From contig JAUZRY010000096.1 in assembly GCA_030949995.1 (NCBI GenBank), forward strand, positions 1 to 34,225: 34,225 nucleotides of DNA, read 5' to 3'. Both the position numbers and the translations under genes were made by a program. The DNA comes from Ardenticatenia bacterium. Lineage in GTDB: Bacteria > Chloroflexota > Anaerolineae > Ardenticatenales > Ardenticatenaceae. The notes beneath the pieces were generated by a model, which was not told the origin of the DNA, made no database searches, and saw only the letters and a list, made by a program, of their open reading frames with translations. Position 1 is the stretch's first letter. Every line of letters starts with the position of its first letter. Below are positions 7,396-15,402 of the stretch, piece by piece.

Positions 7396-8010
7396 TCACG
7401 CGCTGCAATCCGCTGTGATAGGGCGCCAGGCGTATTCAATGGCGCGGGCTGTTCGCTCGGCCATTTCTGATCCCAGCAGGCGGGCCACAACGTGCAAGGC
7501 GGCGTCAATGCCGGCCGAGATGCCGGCCGACGTGACGATGTGGCCGGCGTCCACCAGGCGAACCTCGGAGCGCACGAGCGCGTCAGGCGCCGCCCGACGG
7601 AGGGCCTCCAGGGCTCCCCGGTGTGTGGTTACCGCGAGGCCGCCCAACAGCCCGGCTTGGGCCAACAGGAGGGCACCCGTGGAGATCGAGAGGACGATCT
7701 CGGCTTCCCCGGCCACCTTTTGGAGCCAGTTGAGCAGCACAACATTCTTCTCCTCGCGGCGAACCCCGGCTCCGCCCGGCACCACGAGCACGTCAAAGGG
7801 CGGGCAATCCTGGAAGGTGTAGCGCGGGTTCACGCTGAGCCGGCCACGGGTGAGTACGGGAGCCGCATGTTCGGCCACGGTGAAGACGCGGAAGGGATGC
7901 TCTTCACGGAGCAGCCGGTCGGCAATGACGAAGACTTCAAAGGGGCCACTGAAATCGAGCACGTCTACGGCGTCGAAGAGCAGAATACCAACTTGGCGCT
8001 GTGCGGACAT
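7396..8010 (-). CDS. DJ-1/PfpI (class I glutaminase-like) protein with Ser at the nucleophile site
   Basis: A 204-residue flavodoxin-like protein of the DJ-1/PfpI superfamily, closest by eye to the isonitrile-hydratase/AraC-regulator ligand-domain branch. Family landmarks: VGILLFDAVDVLDFSGPFEVF (7-27, with the conserved Glu25), FDVLVVPGGAGVR, and the nucleophile elbow LSISTGALLLAQAGLLGG. In most relatives the elbow reads (V/I)CTG; here residue 110 is Ser (codon TCC), one base from Cys TGC. TTHRGALEAL follows as usual. There is no DNA-binding domain. The start ATG 8010 follows GGGGGGATAGCC. The product may be a non-catalytic or Ser-dependent member; substrate unknown. Confidence 0.85.
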   Translation of the reverse strand: MSAQRQVGILLFDAVDVLDFSGPFEVFVIADRLLREEHPFRVFTVAEHAAPVLTRGRLSVNPRYTFQDCPPFDVLVVPGGAGVRREEKNVVLLNWLQKVAGEAEIVLSISTGALLLAQAGLLGGLAVTTHRGALEALRRAAPDALVRSEVRLVDAGHIVTSAGISAGIDAALHVVARLLGSEMAERTARAIEYAWRPITADCSA

Positions 8011-8495
8011 GGCTATCCCCCCATACGTGATCTGTGGTTTGCCACATCGCTTACACGGCGTGCTCTCTTGTGACGCCCTGTGATCCCAGCACGGGTGCCG
8101 GGAACAGCCTAACTAACGTTCACGGGCGGAGCCACACATAGGCGTAATACGATTTCTTCAAACCTGCTGGCCGCAGCAACCGCCTGTTCATGCACGCAAC
8201 GGATGTCCAATGGGCACAAGCACGAGTGCGGGGGGCGCTGTGGAAAGAAGATAGCACCCCTCACCATGAGGGGGCTCCAGCACATTCGTTGAGTGCTCGT
8301 TCGGGGGCACTTGTGAAGTATACAGGGGAGCATGGTCCTGTCAAGACGACACAAAACATGCCGAGCTCTTCAAAGCCACAAAAGCGCGCACAACTCGATG
8401 GGGCGAAGAGGCGCAGACGCATTATGAATTTTGCGATGAACACCTAACAGGGGTAAAATACCTTCATGCCAAACTTCTTGAATGGGGAAGGATCC
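8011..8495. other. Intergenic region with hairpins, no convincing gene
   Basis: This divergent gap holds no supported gene; the longest open frames (80-85 codons) look non-coding. A hairpin CCCCTCA-cca-TGAGGGG lies at 8257-8273, and an imperfect one (CCCAGCAC/GTGCCGGG) near 8084-8101. The segment 8290-8460 is more AT-rich than its surroundings and ends with the promoter at 8431-8459. Confidence 0.6.
8431..8459 (+). promoter_or_regulatory. Promoter of the DCC protein-glnE operon
   Basis: TTGCGA (8431-8436), 17 bp, TAAAAT (8454-8459). The start site would fall near 8466, so the in-frame ATG at 8466 would be essentially leaderless, while GTG 8496 would have a leader with a GGGGAAGGA ribosome-binding site. 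Confidence 0.5.
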
Positions 8496-8894
8496 GTGAG
8501 GGGACAACATCCTGAAAGGGCTCTTCTCATTTACGATGGTGACTGTGGGCTCTGTTCAGCCCTCATTGAATGGGTACGCCAGCGTGACCGCGGGCAGCGG
8601 CTCACGTGTGCGCCCTACCAGCACGTCTCCCCCGAGCGCCTGTCACCTGGGCTGACGCGCGTCGCGTGCGCCCAGGCAGTCTGTCTCGTCCGGCCAGGCC
8701 ACGGGCATGTGACAGGTGCGCGGGCTGTAGCCGAGGTGTTCTGTTTGCTCCCCTCGCCGTGGGCCCACGTGGGACGCCTGGTGCGGCCTTGGAGCCCCCT
8801 GCTCGAGCCCGCCTACCGCCTGATCGCCCGTTATCGTCACCGCCTTTCAGCGCTGTTGGGGCTACCTACCTGTCGCTTGGATAGTTCACGCTGA
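8496..8894 (+). CDS. DCC-family (DUF393) thiol-disulfide oxidoreductase-like protein
   Basis: Small protein of the DUF393 family named for its DxxCxxC signature, seen here as YDGDCGLC close to the N-terminus. Other expected parts are present: an ALIEWVRQRD helix, a central segment with CLV and a GARAVAEVF helix, and the C-terminal YRLIARYRHRLSALLG. Members are presumed redox-active through the Cys pair, but physiological substrates are not established. GTG 8496 is preferred because GGGGAAGGA lies just before it and it starts 10 residues later than the alternative ATG 8466, which sits on the predicted transcription start. The stop is 2 nt before glnE, so the two are co-transcribed; no functional link is known. 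Confidence 0.8.
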   Translation: MRGQHPERALLIYDGDCGLCSALIEWVRQRDRGQRLTCAPYQHVSPERLSPGLTRVACAQAVCLVRPGHGHVTGARAVAEVFCLLPSPWAHVGRLVRPWSPLLEPAYRLIARYRHRLSALLGLPTCRLDSSR

Positions 8895-8896
8895 TC

Positions 8897-11800
8897 ATGA
8901 CCGAAGCCCACGCCATCCTCTCAAGACAGGAACTGCTTGACGCCGGTTTTCAAGATCCTGAAGCCGCCATGCGCCGCATCAGGCGGCTAGTCCACATTGT
9001 AGGCAGCGAGATCACCGTAGCGGAGCTGTTGCCCTCCCTCATCCGGGCCCTGCAGGCCGGGGCTCACCCGGACGAGGCCCTCGTCTACGTGGAACGGCTC
9101 TTCGCCGTCTCCAAGGGGCCGGCGACGTTGGCCCGCTTTCTGGCCTCACGCCCCCGTGCCCTGGAAATGGCGGTCACCATCTTCGCCGGAAGCCGCTTCC
9201 TGGCGGAAATCCTCATCCGATATCCTCACTACCTGGAGTGGATGGTCGAAGCACGCCATTTGGCCGTGCCCCACAGCCGCGAGTACTTCTACTTGGCCGC
9301 GCAAGCAGCCCGTCAGGATGTTGAAACATTCCCCGAAGAGCTCGACGCCTTGCGGACATATCAGCGGTGGGAACTGTTGCGCGTAGGTGCCTGTGATTTC
9401 TTCGGACTCATGGATGTGCCCACCATCACGTCCCAGCTCTCCCACCTGGCCGACGCGCTCATCCGCCACGCCCTCGTCCTCGCGGGCGAACACACGGGGC
9501 TGCCCACCGAGGGGTTCGCCGTGTTAGCCTTCGGCAAGCTAGGAGGGCAGGAGCTCAATTACAGCTCGGACATTGACCTTGTCTTCCTGGCAGACGGGGG
9601 AGCGGCATCCCGACAACGGCTCGGTCAAAGCCTGATCGACGTGCTGAGCCGCATGACCGGTGAAGGGTTCCTCTACAGAGTGGACATGCGCTTGCGGCCG
9701 TGGGGGCGCTCAGGCCCCCTTGTGATCACTCCGGACGCCTACGTGCGCTACCTAGAACAACATGCCCGCCTATGGGAGAAGCAAGCATTGCTCAAAGCCA
9801 GGGTTGTGGCTGGCACCCCGGAGATTGGCCACAACTTCCTGCGGCGGATTCAGCCACTCCTGTTCGGCGATGACCCGGACACTGTCCGCCGCGAGGTGCG
9901 TGCCATGAAGGCGCGCATCGAAGCCGGCCTGCGGGCCCGAGGCCAAACGTGGGGGGAGGTCAAGTTGGGCGCCGGTTCCATCCGGGACGTGGAGTTCACC
10001 GTGCAGTTGCTTCAACTGGTGCACGGCCGTGAGTGCCCAGATATCCGCACCCCCAACACTTTGGACGCCCTCGGCCGGCTGACGGCTGCTGGCCTCCTCG
10101 CCCCTGAGGAATACCGGGTGCTTGCCGACGGGTACGTTTTCCTGCGCACCGTGGAGCACTACGTGCAGCTTATGCACAACCAGCAGACCCACCAGCTCCC
10201 TCAGGACGAGGCCGAATTGACCGCCCTGGCCCGCCGTCTGGGCTTTGAAGGCCAGGAGGCCGGTGAGCAGCTCGTGGAGCGCTACGAGGAACACTGCCGG
10301 GCCATCCGTGAAGTTTACCGGACACACGTCGAGGCGGTACCGAAACGTGCGACGTTCCCGCCCCCCGGTGGGACAGACATTGGCGATGCCATCGGGCACC
10401 ACGTGGCCCGTATGGCCCCCTCCTACCAGGAGGCCTTCTCCGAGGAAGAGATCGCCCGACACGTGGCCCTGGCCGCCTCGTTGGACGAGGACCACCTCGT
10501 CTGGGTGGAAGCCGCCCGCTTGGACGGAGACTATGAGCACAAGGATGGCTCCCCATCCCGATGGCGTGTGACCATTGTCGGATACGACTATTTGGGCGCC
10601 CTCTCCATCATCTGTGGCCTCTTCTTCGCTTACGGCTTCAACATTCTGGACGGCCAAGTCTTCACCTACGAGGCCGGCGACGAGGACTTGGCCGCCCCCG
10701 GCCACCGTCGGAAGATCGTGGATGTCTTCACAGTGCAGGCCGCCGAGCCGGTGTCGAACGAGACGTGGGCGCGTTATGCTGACGACGTGCGCTCCCTCTT
10801 TCGCTTGCTTCACCGGGGCCGGCGGCGCGAGGCGCGGGGTGCGCTGGCCCGCCTCGTGGCCGAGCGCGTCCAGCCAGAGGCCGAGGAGCCGACCACGCTC
10901 TACCCCATTCACATCGACATCGACAACCAGTCCTCATCCCGGTACACCATCCTGCGCATTGACGCGCCCGACACAATGGGGTTCCTCTACGAGTTCACCA
11001 ACGCCCTGGCCCTCAGCCGGGTCTACATCGCCCGTGTGGAGATTGCCTCATCGGGCAACCGGGTGCACGACATCCTCTACGTCACCGACCATCTCGGGCG
11101 CAAGATCACCGACCCGGAAGCCCAACGCCGCCTTCGCGCGGCCACCGTGCTCGTCAAGCACTTCACCCACTTGTTGCCCCGCTCGCCCAACCCGAGGGCT
11201 GCTCTCCAACAGTTCCGCGAGTTCCTGGACGAACTCTTCTGCCGGCCGAACTGGCCTGATGAGATTGCCTCGCTGGAGCAGACTGAGGTGCTCCAGGCCC
11301 TGGCCCGCCTATTGGGGGTGAGTGAGTTCCTGTGGGAGGATTTCCTGCGCCTTCAACATGACAACCTCTTCCCCGTGGTGCGCGACGTGGACCACTTGGC
11401 GGCCGGCAAGCCCCGCCGTCAGATGGCCCGGGAGCTGGCCGCGCTGTTGGCCCAAGAGCAGGGCGGAGAGGCCCGACGGCAAGCGCTCAACGCTTTTAAG
11501 GACCGGGAAATGTTCCGCATCGACATGCGGTATATTCTGGGGCATACCCCCTCCTTTCACCTCTTTTCCCAGGAATTAACCGACTTGGCTGAGGTTGTTG
11601 TTGAAGCCACGTACCGGCTCTGCGAGGAGGAGTTGGAAGCTCGACATGGCATCCCCGTGCGCCCAGATGGCACCTCATGTGCCCTGGTCATCTGTGCGTT
11701 GGGCAAGTGTGGTGGCCGGGAATTAGGAGTGGCCTCTGATATTGAGCTGATGTTCATCTTCGACGGCACCGGGGAGACCACCGGCCCGGACATCATTACG

Positions 11801-12544
11801 GCAGCGGAATTCTATGAAAAATTGGTGGCTTCCTTTGTGAAAACCCTTCGATCGAGGAGACAAGGCATTTTTGAGGTTGACTTGCGGCTGCGCCCCTACG
11901 GCCGCTCAGGCAGCTTGGCCGTCCCCCTCAGCCTGTTCGAGCGTTATTTTGCCCCCGAGGGTCCTGCTTGGCCGTATGAGCGCCAGGCGCTGGTCAAGTT
12001 GCGCCCCTTCGCCGGCGATGTAGAACTTGGGGCCCGGGTCGTACAATTGCGAGATGCCTTCGTCTACACCGGCACCCCCTTCGACGTGGCCGCCATGCGG
12101 GCCATGCGCGAGCGCCAGGTACGCCACTTGGTTCGCGGCGGCACGTTTAACGCCAAGTTTAGTCCGGGCGGGTTGGTGGACGTGGAATACCTTGTGCAAG
12201 GCCTTCAGATCACCCACGGCCACCGCCATTTCGCCCTGCGCACTCCCAACACGCGCACGGCCATGAGTGTCTTGGCCGAGCTGGGGATTCTCGGCCGCCA
12301 ACAGTATGCCCATTTGCGGGAGGCGTATATCTTCTTGCGCCAGCTCATCGAGGCACTGCGCATTGTACGCGGCAATGCCGACGATCTCACCGTGCCGCCG
12401 GAGGAGAGTGAGGAATTTGCCTACCTCGCACGCCGCCTGGGATACGGCCGCCACCTGGCTGACCTGCGGGCTGATCTGGAACGATACACAGGCCTGGTTC
12501 AGGAGCTCGCACGCACTCTGTTGCCCTCCTCCCAGGCTGAGTAG
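8897..12544 (+). CDS. glnE: GlnE-type glutamine synthetase adenylyltransferase/deadenylase with internal ACT domains
   Basis: A 1215-residue protein with the two-halves layout of GlnE, which attaches and removes AMP on glutamine synthetase. The first nucleotidyltransferase core has FGKLGGQELNYSSDIDLVF (Asp225 and Asp227), followed by helices with RLRPWGRSGPLV and GSIRDVEFTVQLLQLVHG. The second core (about 928-1215) has GKCGGRELGVASDIELMF, with Asp948 but Glu950 in place of the second Asp, then RLRPYGRSGSLA and GGLVDVEYLVQGLQI. Between them, residues about 555-625 (WRVTIVGYDYLGALSIICGL) and 682-750 (YTILRIDAPDTMGFLYEFTN) look like two ACT domains, which bind amino acids in GlnD and other nitrogen enzymes. 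E. coli GlnE is about 946 residues and lacks them. Direct glutamine sensing is an inference. Confidence 0.9.
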   Translation: MTEAHAILSRQELLDAGFQDPEAAMRRIRRLVHIVGSEITVAELLPSLIRALQAGAHPDEALVYVERLFAVSKGPATLARFLASRPRALEMAVTIFAGSRFLAEILIRYPHYLEWMVEARHLAVPHSREYFYLAAQAARQDVETFPEELDALRTYQRWELLRVGACDFFGLMDVPTITSQLSHLADALIRHALVLAGEHTGLPTEGFAVLAFGKLGGQELNYSSDIDLVFLADGGAASRQRLGQSLIDVLSRMTGEGFLYRVDMRLRPWGRSGPLVITPDAYVRYLEQHARLWEKQALLKARVVAGTPEIGHNFLRRIQPLLFGDDPDTVRREVRAMKARIEAGLRARGQTWGEVKLGAGSIRDVEFTVQLLQLVHGRECPDIRTPNTLDALGRLTAAGLLAPEEYRVLADGYVFLRTVEHYVQLMHNQQTHQLPQDEAELTALARRLGFEGQEAGEQLVERYEEHCRAIREVYRTHVEAVPKRATFPPPGGTDIGDAIGHHVARMAPSYQEAFSEEEIARHVALAASLDEDHLVWVEAARLDGDYEHKDGSPSRWRVTIVGYDYLGALSIICGLFFAYGFNILDGQVFTYEAGDEDLAAPGHRRKIVDVFTVQAAEPVSNETWARYADDVRSLFRLLHRGRRREARGALARLVAERVQPEAEEPTTLYPIHIDIDNQSSSRYTILRIDAPDTMGFLYEFTNALALSRVYIARVEIASSGNRVHDILYVTDHLGRKITDPEAQRRLRAATVLVKHFTHLLPRSPNPRAALQQFREFLDELFCRPNWPDEIASLEQTEVLQALARLLGVSEFLWEDFLRLQHDNLFPVVRDVDHLAAGKPRRQMARELAALLAQEQGGEARRQALNAFKDREMFRIDMRYILGHTPSFHLFSQELTDLAEVVVEATYRLCEEELEARHGIPVRPDGTSCALVICALGKCGGRELGVASDIELMFIFDGTGETTGPDIITAAEFYEKLVASFVKTLRSRRQGIFEVDLRLRPYGRSGSLAVPLSLFERYFAPEGPAWPYERQALVKLRPFAGDVELGARVVQLRDAFVYTGTPFDVAAMRAMRERQVRHLVRGGTFNAKFSPGGLVDVEYLVQGLQITHGHRHFALRTPNTRTAMSVLAELGILGRQQYAHLREAYIFLRQLIEALRIVRGNADDLTVPPEESEEFAYLARRLGYGRHLADLRADLERYTGLVQELARTLLPSSQAE

Positions 12545-12605
12545 CCCCATTTGCCCACCTGCCGGCTTCGGGTATACTCCCACCGCTATGCACCGTTCAC
12601 GCCCG

Positions 12606-12615
12606 GCGCGCGCGC
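12606..12615. repeat. (GC)5 dinucleotide tract at the glycosyltransferase start
   Basis: Five GC units lie 18 nt after ATG 12588. That ATG is out of frame with the glycosyltransferase; adding one GC unit (or removing one base) joins it to the long frame and restores a complete first membrane helix. It could be a phase-variable tract or a sequence error. Confidence 0.6.
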
Positions 12616-12630
12616 CTGCTCTACTTCACG

Positions 12631-15387
12631 TTGCTCGTCGCCCTGAGCTTTGCCCTGCGCCTGTGGCGCTTGGAGGTTCAAGATATCTGGTGGGACGAGG
12701 CCCGTAACATCGATGTGGCCACGCGTCCCCTGAGCGCCATTCCCGGCGCGCCCGAGTTGGACATTCACCCGCCGGGCTACTTTCTCCTCCTCCACGCCTG
12801 GAGCCTTCAGGCCGGTGTGGCCGCCTTCACCGCCCGTTTCTTCTCGGTGATCTGGGGTGTGCTCCTGGTTCCCCTCACCGTTGCCCTGGCACGGCGGCTG
12901 GAAACGCCGGAGCTGGCCCCCGGGGCTGCCCTCTTCGCCGCCCTGGCCCCGTTCCTGGTGAGCGAGGCCCAGGAGACGCGCATGTACACCCTGGCGTTCG
13001 CCCTGCTCGCCTGGGGAGCGACCCACTTTTGGCGGGCCGTTCACGGCCACGGGCGGGCGTGGGCGTGGCTCGGGGTCAGCATGGCGGCCGCGGCGTTGGT
13101 CCACTACGCTACCCTCTTCGTCGTGGCCTCCTGGTACACGTGGGCGGCCTTGGCCCTGGCCGCGGCGTGGGGCCTCCGGCGCGAGGAGCTCGGCCGCCGG
13201 CTGCGCAGCCTGGCGTGGGCTGCACTTCTGGCCCTGCTCCTCTTCTCCCCACAACTTGGCCGTGCCCTGCGCCAGGCAACCCCCTACGGGAACCCGAACC
13301 TCACCGTTCCGGCGTCCGGGGAGTACTTGCGCCAGCTCTGGTGGGCGTACACTGTGGGTGTAGCGGCCGAGGGCACGTGGGCGCTGTGGGGCATCGCCCT
13401 CGTGGGCGGTGTGGTGGGCGTCGGCCTGTGCTTGGCCATCATCCGAACGCCCAAGGCACGCCTTGCCCCCCTCTCGTTCCTGCTCACGACCACTCTTGTG
13501 CCCGTCGGGCTGTATTACCTTGTGCTGCTCGACCGGGGCACCTTTGCCCCCCGCTACATCTCGTTTGTCATGCCCTTCTTTGCCCTCCTAGTGGGCGCTG
13601 CCCTGCACGGGTGGTGTCGGATTGCTCGCCCTTTAGCCTTTGTGCTGGGGGCAACCTTGGTCGCAGTATGGGCGCTCGGCATCCACGCCGACCAGTTCAA
13701 CCCCCGGTATTTTCGCGAGGAGACCACCCGCCTGGTCCAATGGCTGGCCGAGGTGGCCGGGCCGGAGGACTTGGTACTCATCGATGTGCCCTACCCGCTG
13801 GGATTTTACTACCCGCGTTATTCCCGGGATCCCACGCGTCCTCCGCCCGACAACTCTTGCGCGCAGGCCCCGGCCTACTACCTCTTCGTGGACATCAGCC
13901 ACGTGGCCGAACGGCTCACCCAACTGGGAGCCAACGCCAAGCGCATCTTCTGGGTCCAGTGGTACAAGTCGGACACCGACCCGCGGGGCGCGGTGGATTT
14001 CCTGTTGCGCAAGTACGGCGTTGTGGCCGGCACACGAGCCTTCCGGGGATATACGGTTACCTGGTACCGCGTCGCGCCCAACACGCGCTATACCCTGGCC
14101 GAGGAGGGCACAACCGTGTCCCTAACCGCCCACTTCGGCAGCGTCGTCTCACTGGTCAACGCCTCGGTGGGCCAGGCGCCAGTACCGGCGATATTCCCTC
14201 CGCCGGACCGACCACGACCCATCTGGGCCGTGCTCACCTGGGAACGGGGGCCTGAGCCGACCACTGTGCCCCTCAAGGCCAGTGTCCGGCTGCTGGACCC
14301 CCTCGGACGCGTGGTCTCCCAGGATGATCGCCCTCTCATCAGCGACCGCCATCTGACGCTTCCCTCGTGGGCCGAGGGTGAACGGGCTACCAACGTCTAT
14401 CTCCTGGAACTCCCACCCGGCACACCTCCGGGCAAGTATACCGTGACAGCCCGTGTCTACGCCCCGGGGGAAAGATCATCCGTAGACCCCTCAGGCCAGG
14501 TGAAGGTTGTGAATGGGGGCGACGTAGTGCTGGCCACTGTGGATGTGGCTCGGGCGCCAGCCTTTCCCAACGTCACACCACGTGCCCTGGTCGATGCGCC
14601 CATTGGGCTGGTCGAGTTCGCCCTGGACCGCGCCGAGGCCGCTCCCGGCGAGGAAGTCACAGTGGAGCTGCTCTGGATGCGAGGAGCTTCTGCAGCCCGT
14701 CCACCCTACTGGGTCGAAATTCGCCTTGTTGCCGAAGGTGGAGGGGAATTCGCCGCGTGGAAGAGTCCACCAGTTCCCTGGAATTACCGTGTGTCTTCAT
14801 GGCAGCCCGGCGAACTGGTGCACAGCAGACTGCCGTGGCGCCTGCCTGCCGAGGTGCCAGCCGGCACGTACACCGTTCGCCTGACCCTTCTGGAACGCGA
14901 CGAGGTGCTGGGAAACGTAGAGCTAGGACGCTTGCGCGTGAGAGGTCGGGCCCGCACGTTCGAGCCACCTCCCATGGGCCACCCGATGGTGCCACCTCCC
15001 CGTGCGGGCGAGTTGGCCCTGCTGTTGGGGTACACTGTTGAAGGGGAACTCGCGCCCAATGCCCAGTTGGCCGTCACCTTGGTCTGGGAGGCCGTGGGAG
15101 CGGCTGAACGGAGTTATACCGGCTTCGTGCAACTCCTGGACGGCGCCAACACAGTCATCGCCCAGGAGGACCACATCCCCCTGCATGGCAAGGCGCCCAC
15201 AACTTCGTGGCTCCCCGGCGAAATCGTCGCCGACAGGTACGAGCTCACGCTGCCGCCGGAGCTGTCACCGGGCCCCTACACCCTTATCGCCGGCTGGTAC
15301 GACGCCACGACCATGCAGCGGTTGTCCGTGTGGGCCGCGGGCTCAACGCCACAGGACCATATCGTGTTGCGCACGTTCGGGCGCTGA
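12631..15387 (+). CDS. GT39-like membrane glycosyltransferase with large extracytoplasmic beta tail
   Basis: Polytopic GT-C-fold transferase that would use a polyprenyl-phosphate sugar at the outer face of the membrane. The catalytic-loop signature WWDEARNID follows the first helix and is followed by DIHPPGYFLLLHAW and EAQETRMYTLAFAL, both typical of PMT_2/GT39-like proteins. About ten hydrophobic helices extend to residue ~350. Residues ~370-480 form a soluble domain, and ~480-918 contain repeated beta-sandwich-like units with motifs PPGTPPGKYTV, PAEVPAGTYTVRLTL and PPELSPGPYTLIAGW. The first in-frame start is TTG 12631, which would begin inside helix 1. ATG 12588 plus a frame correction at the (GC)5 tract gives a better N-terminus (MHRSRPARARLLYFTLL). 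Acceptor unknown; surface polymer or protein glycosylation are both possible. Confidence 0.8.
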   Translation: MLVALSFALRLWRLEVQDIWWDEARNIDVATRPLSAIPGAPELDIHPPGYFLLLHAWSLQAGVAAFTARFFSVIWGVLLVPLTVALARRLETPELAPGAALFAALAPFLVSEAQETRMYTLAFALLAWGATHFWRAVHGHGRAWAWLGVSMAAAALVHYATLFVVASWYTWAALALAAAWGLRREELGRRLRSLAWAALLALLLFSPQLGRALRQATPYGNPNLTVPASGEYLRQLWWAYTVGVAAEGTWALWGIALVGGVVGVGLCLAIIRTPKARLAPLSFLLTTTLVPVGLYYLVLLDRGTFAPRYISFVMPFFALLVGAALHGWCRIARPLAFVLGATLVAVWALGIHADQFNPRYFREETTRLVQWLAEVAGPEDLVLIDVPYPLGFYYPRYSRDPTRPPPDNSCAQAPAYYLFVDISHVAERLTQLGANAKRIFWVQWYKSDTDPRGAVDFLLRKYGVVAGTRAFRGYTVTWYRVAPNTRYTLAEEGTTVSLTAHFGSVVSLVNASVGQAPVPAIFPPPDRPRPIWAVLTWERGPEPTTVPLKASVRLLDPLGRVVSQDDRPLISDRHLTLPSWAEGERATNVYLLELPPGTPPGKYTVTARVYAPGERSSVDPSGQVKVVNGGDVVLATVDVARAPAFPNVTPRALVDAPIGLVEFALDRAEAAPGEEVTVELLWMRGASAARPPYWVEIRLVAEGGGEFAAWKSPPVPWNYRVSSWQPGELVHSRLPWRLPAEVPAGTYTVRLTLLERDEVLGNVELGRLRVRGRARTFEPPPMGHPMVPPPRAGELALLLGYTVEGELAPNAQLAVTLVWEAVGAAERSYTGFVQLLDGANTVIAQEDHIPLHGKAPTTSWLPGEIVADRYELTLPPELSPGPYTLIAGWYDATTMQRLSVWAAGSTPQDHIVLRTFGR

Positions 15388-15402
15388 GTCCCGCGGTCCC
15401 TG

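Noticed and set aside
8190-8447. 85-codon plus-strand frame in the 8011-8495 gap
   Set aside because: No ribosome-binding site, no family resemblance, and low-complexity basic C-terminus.
9770-10912. Minus-strand frame (380 codons) opposite glnE
   Set aside because: Overlaps the conserved GlnE core; no recognisable motif.
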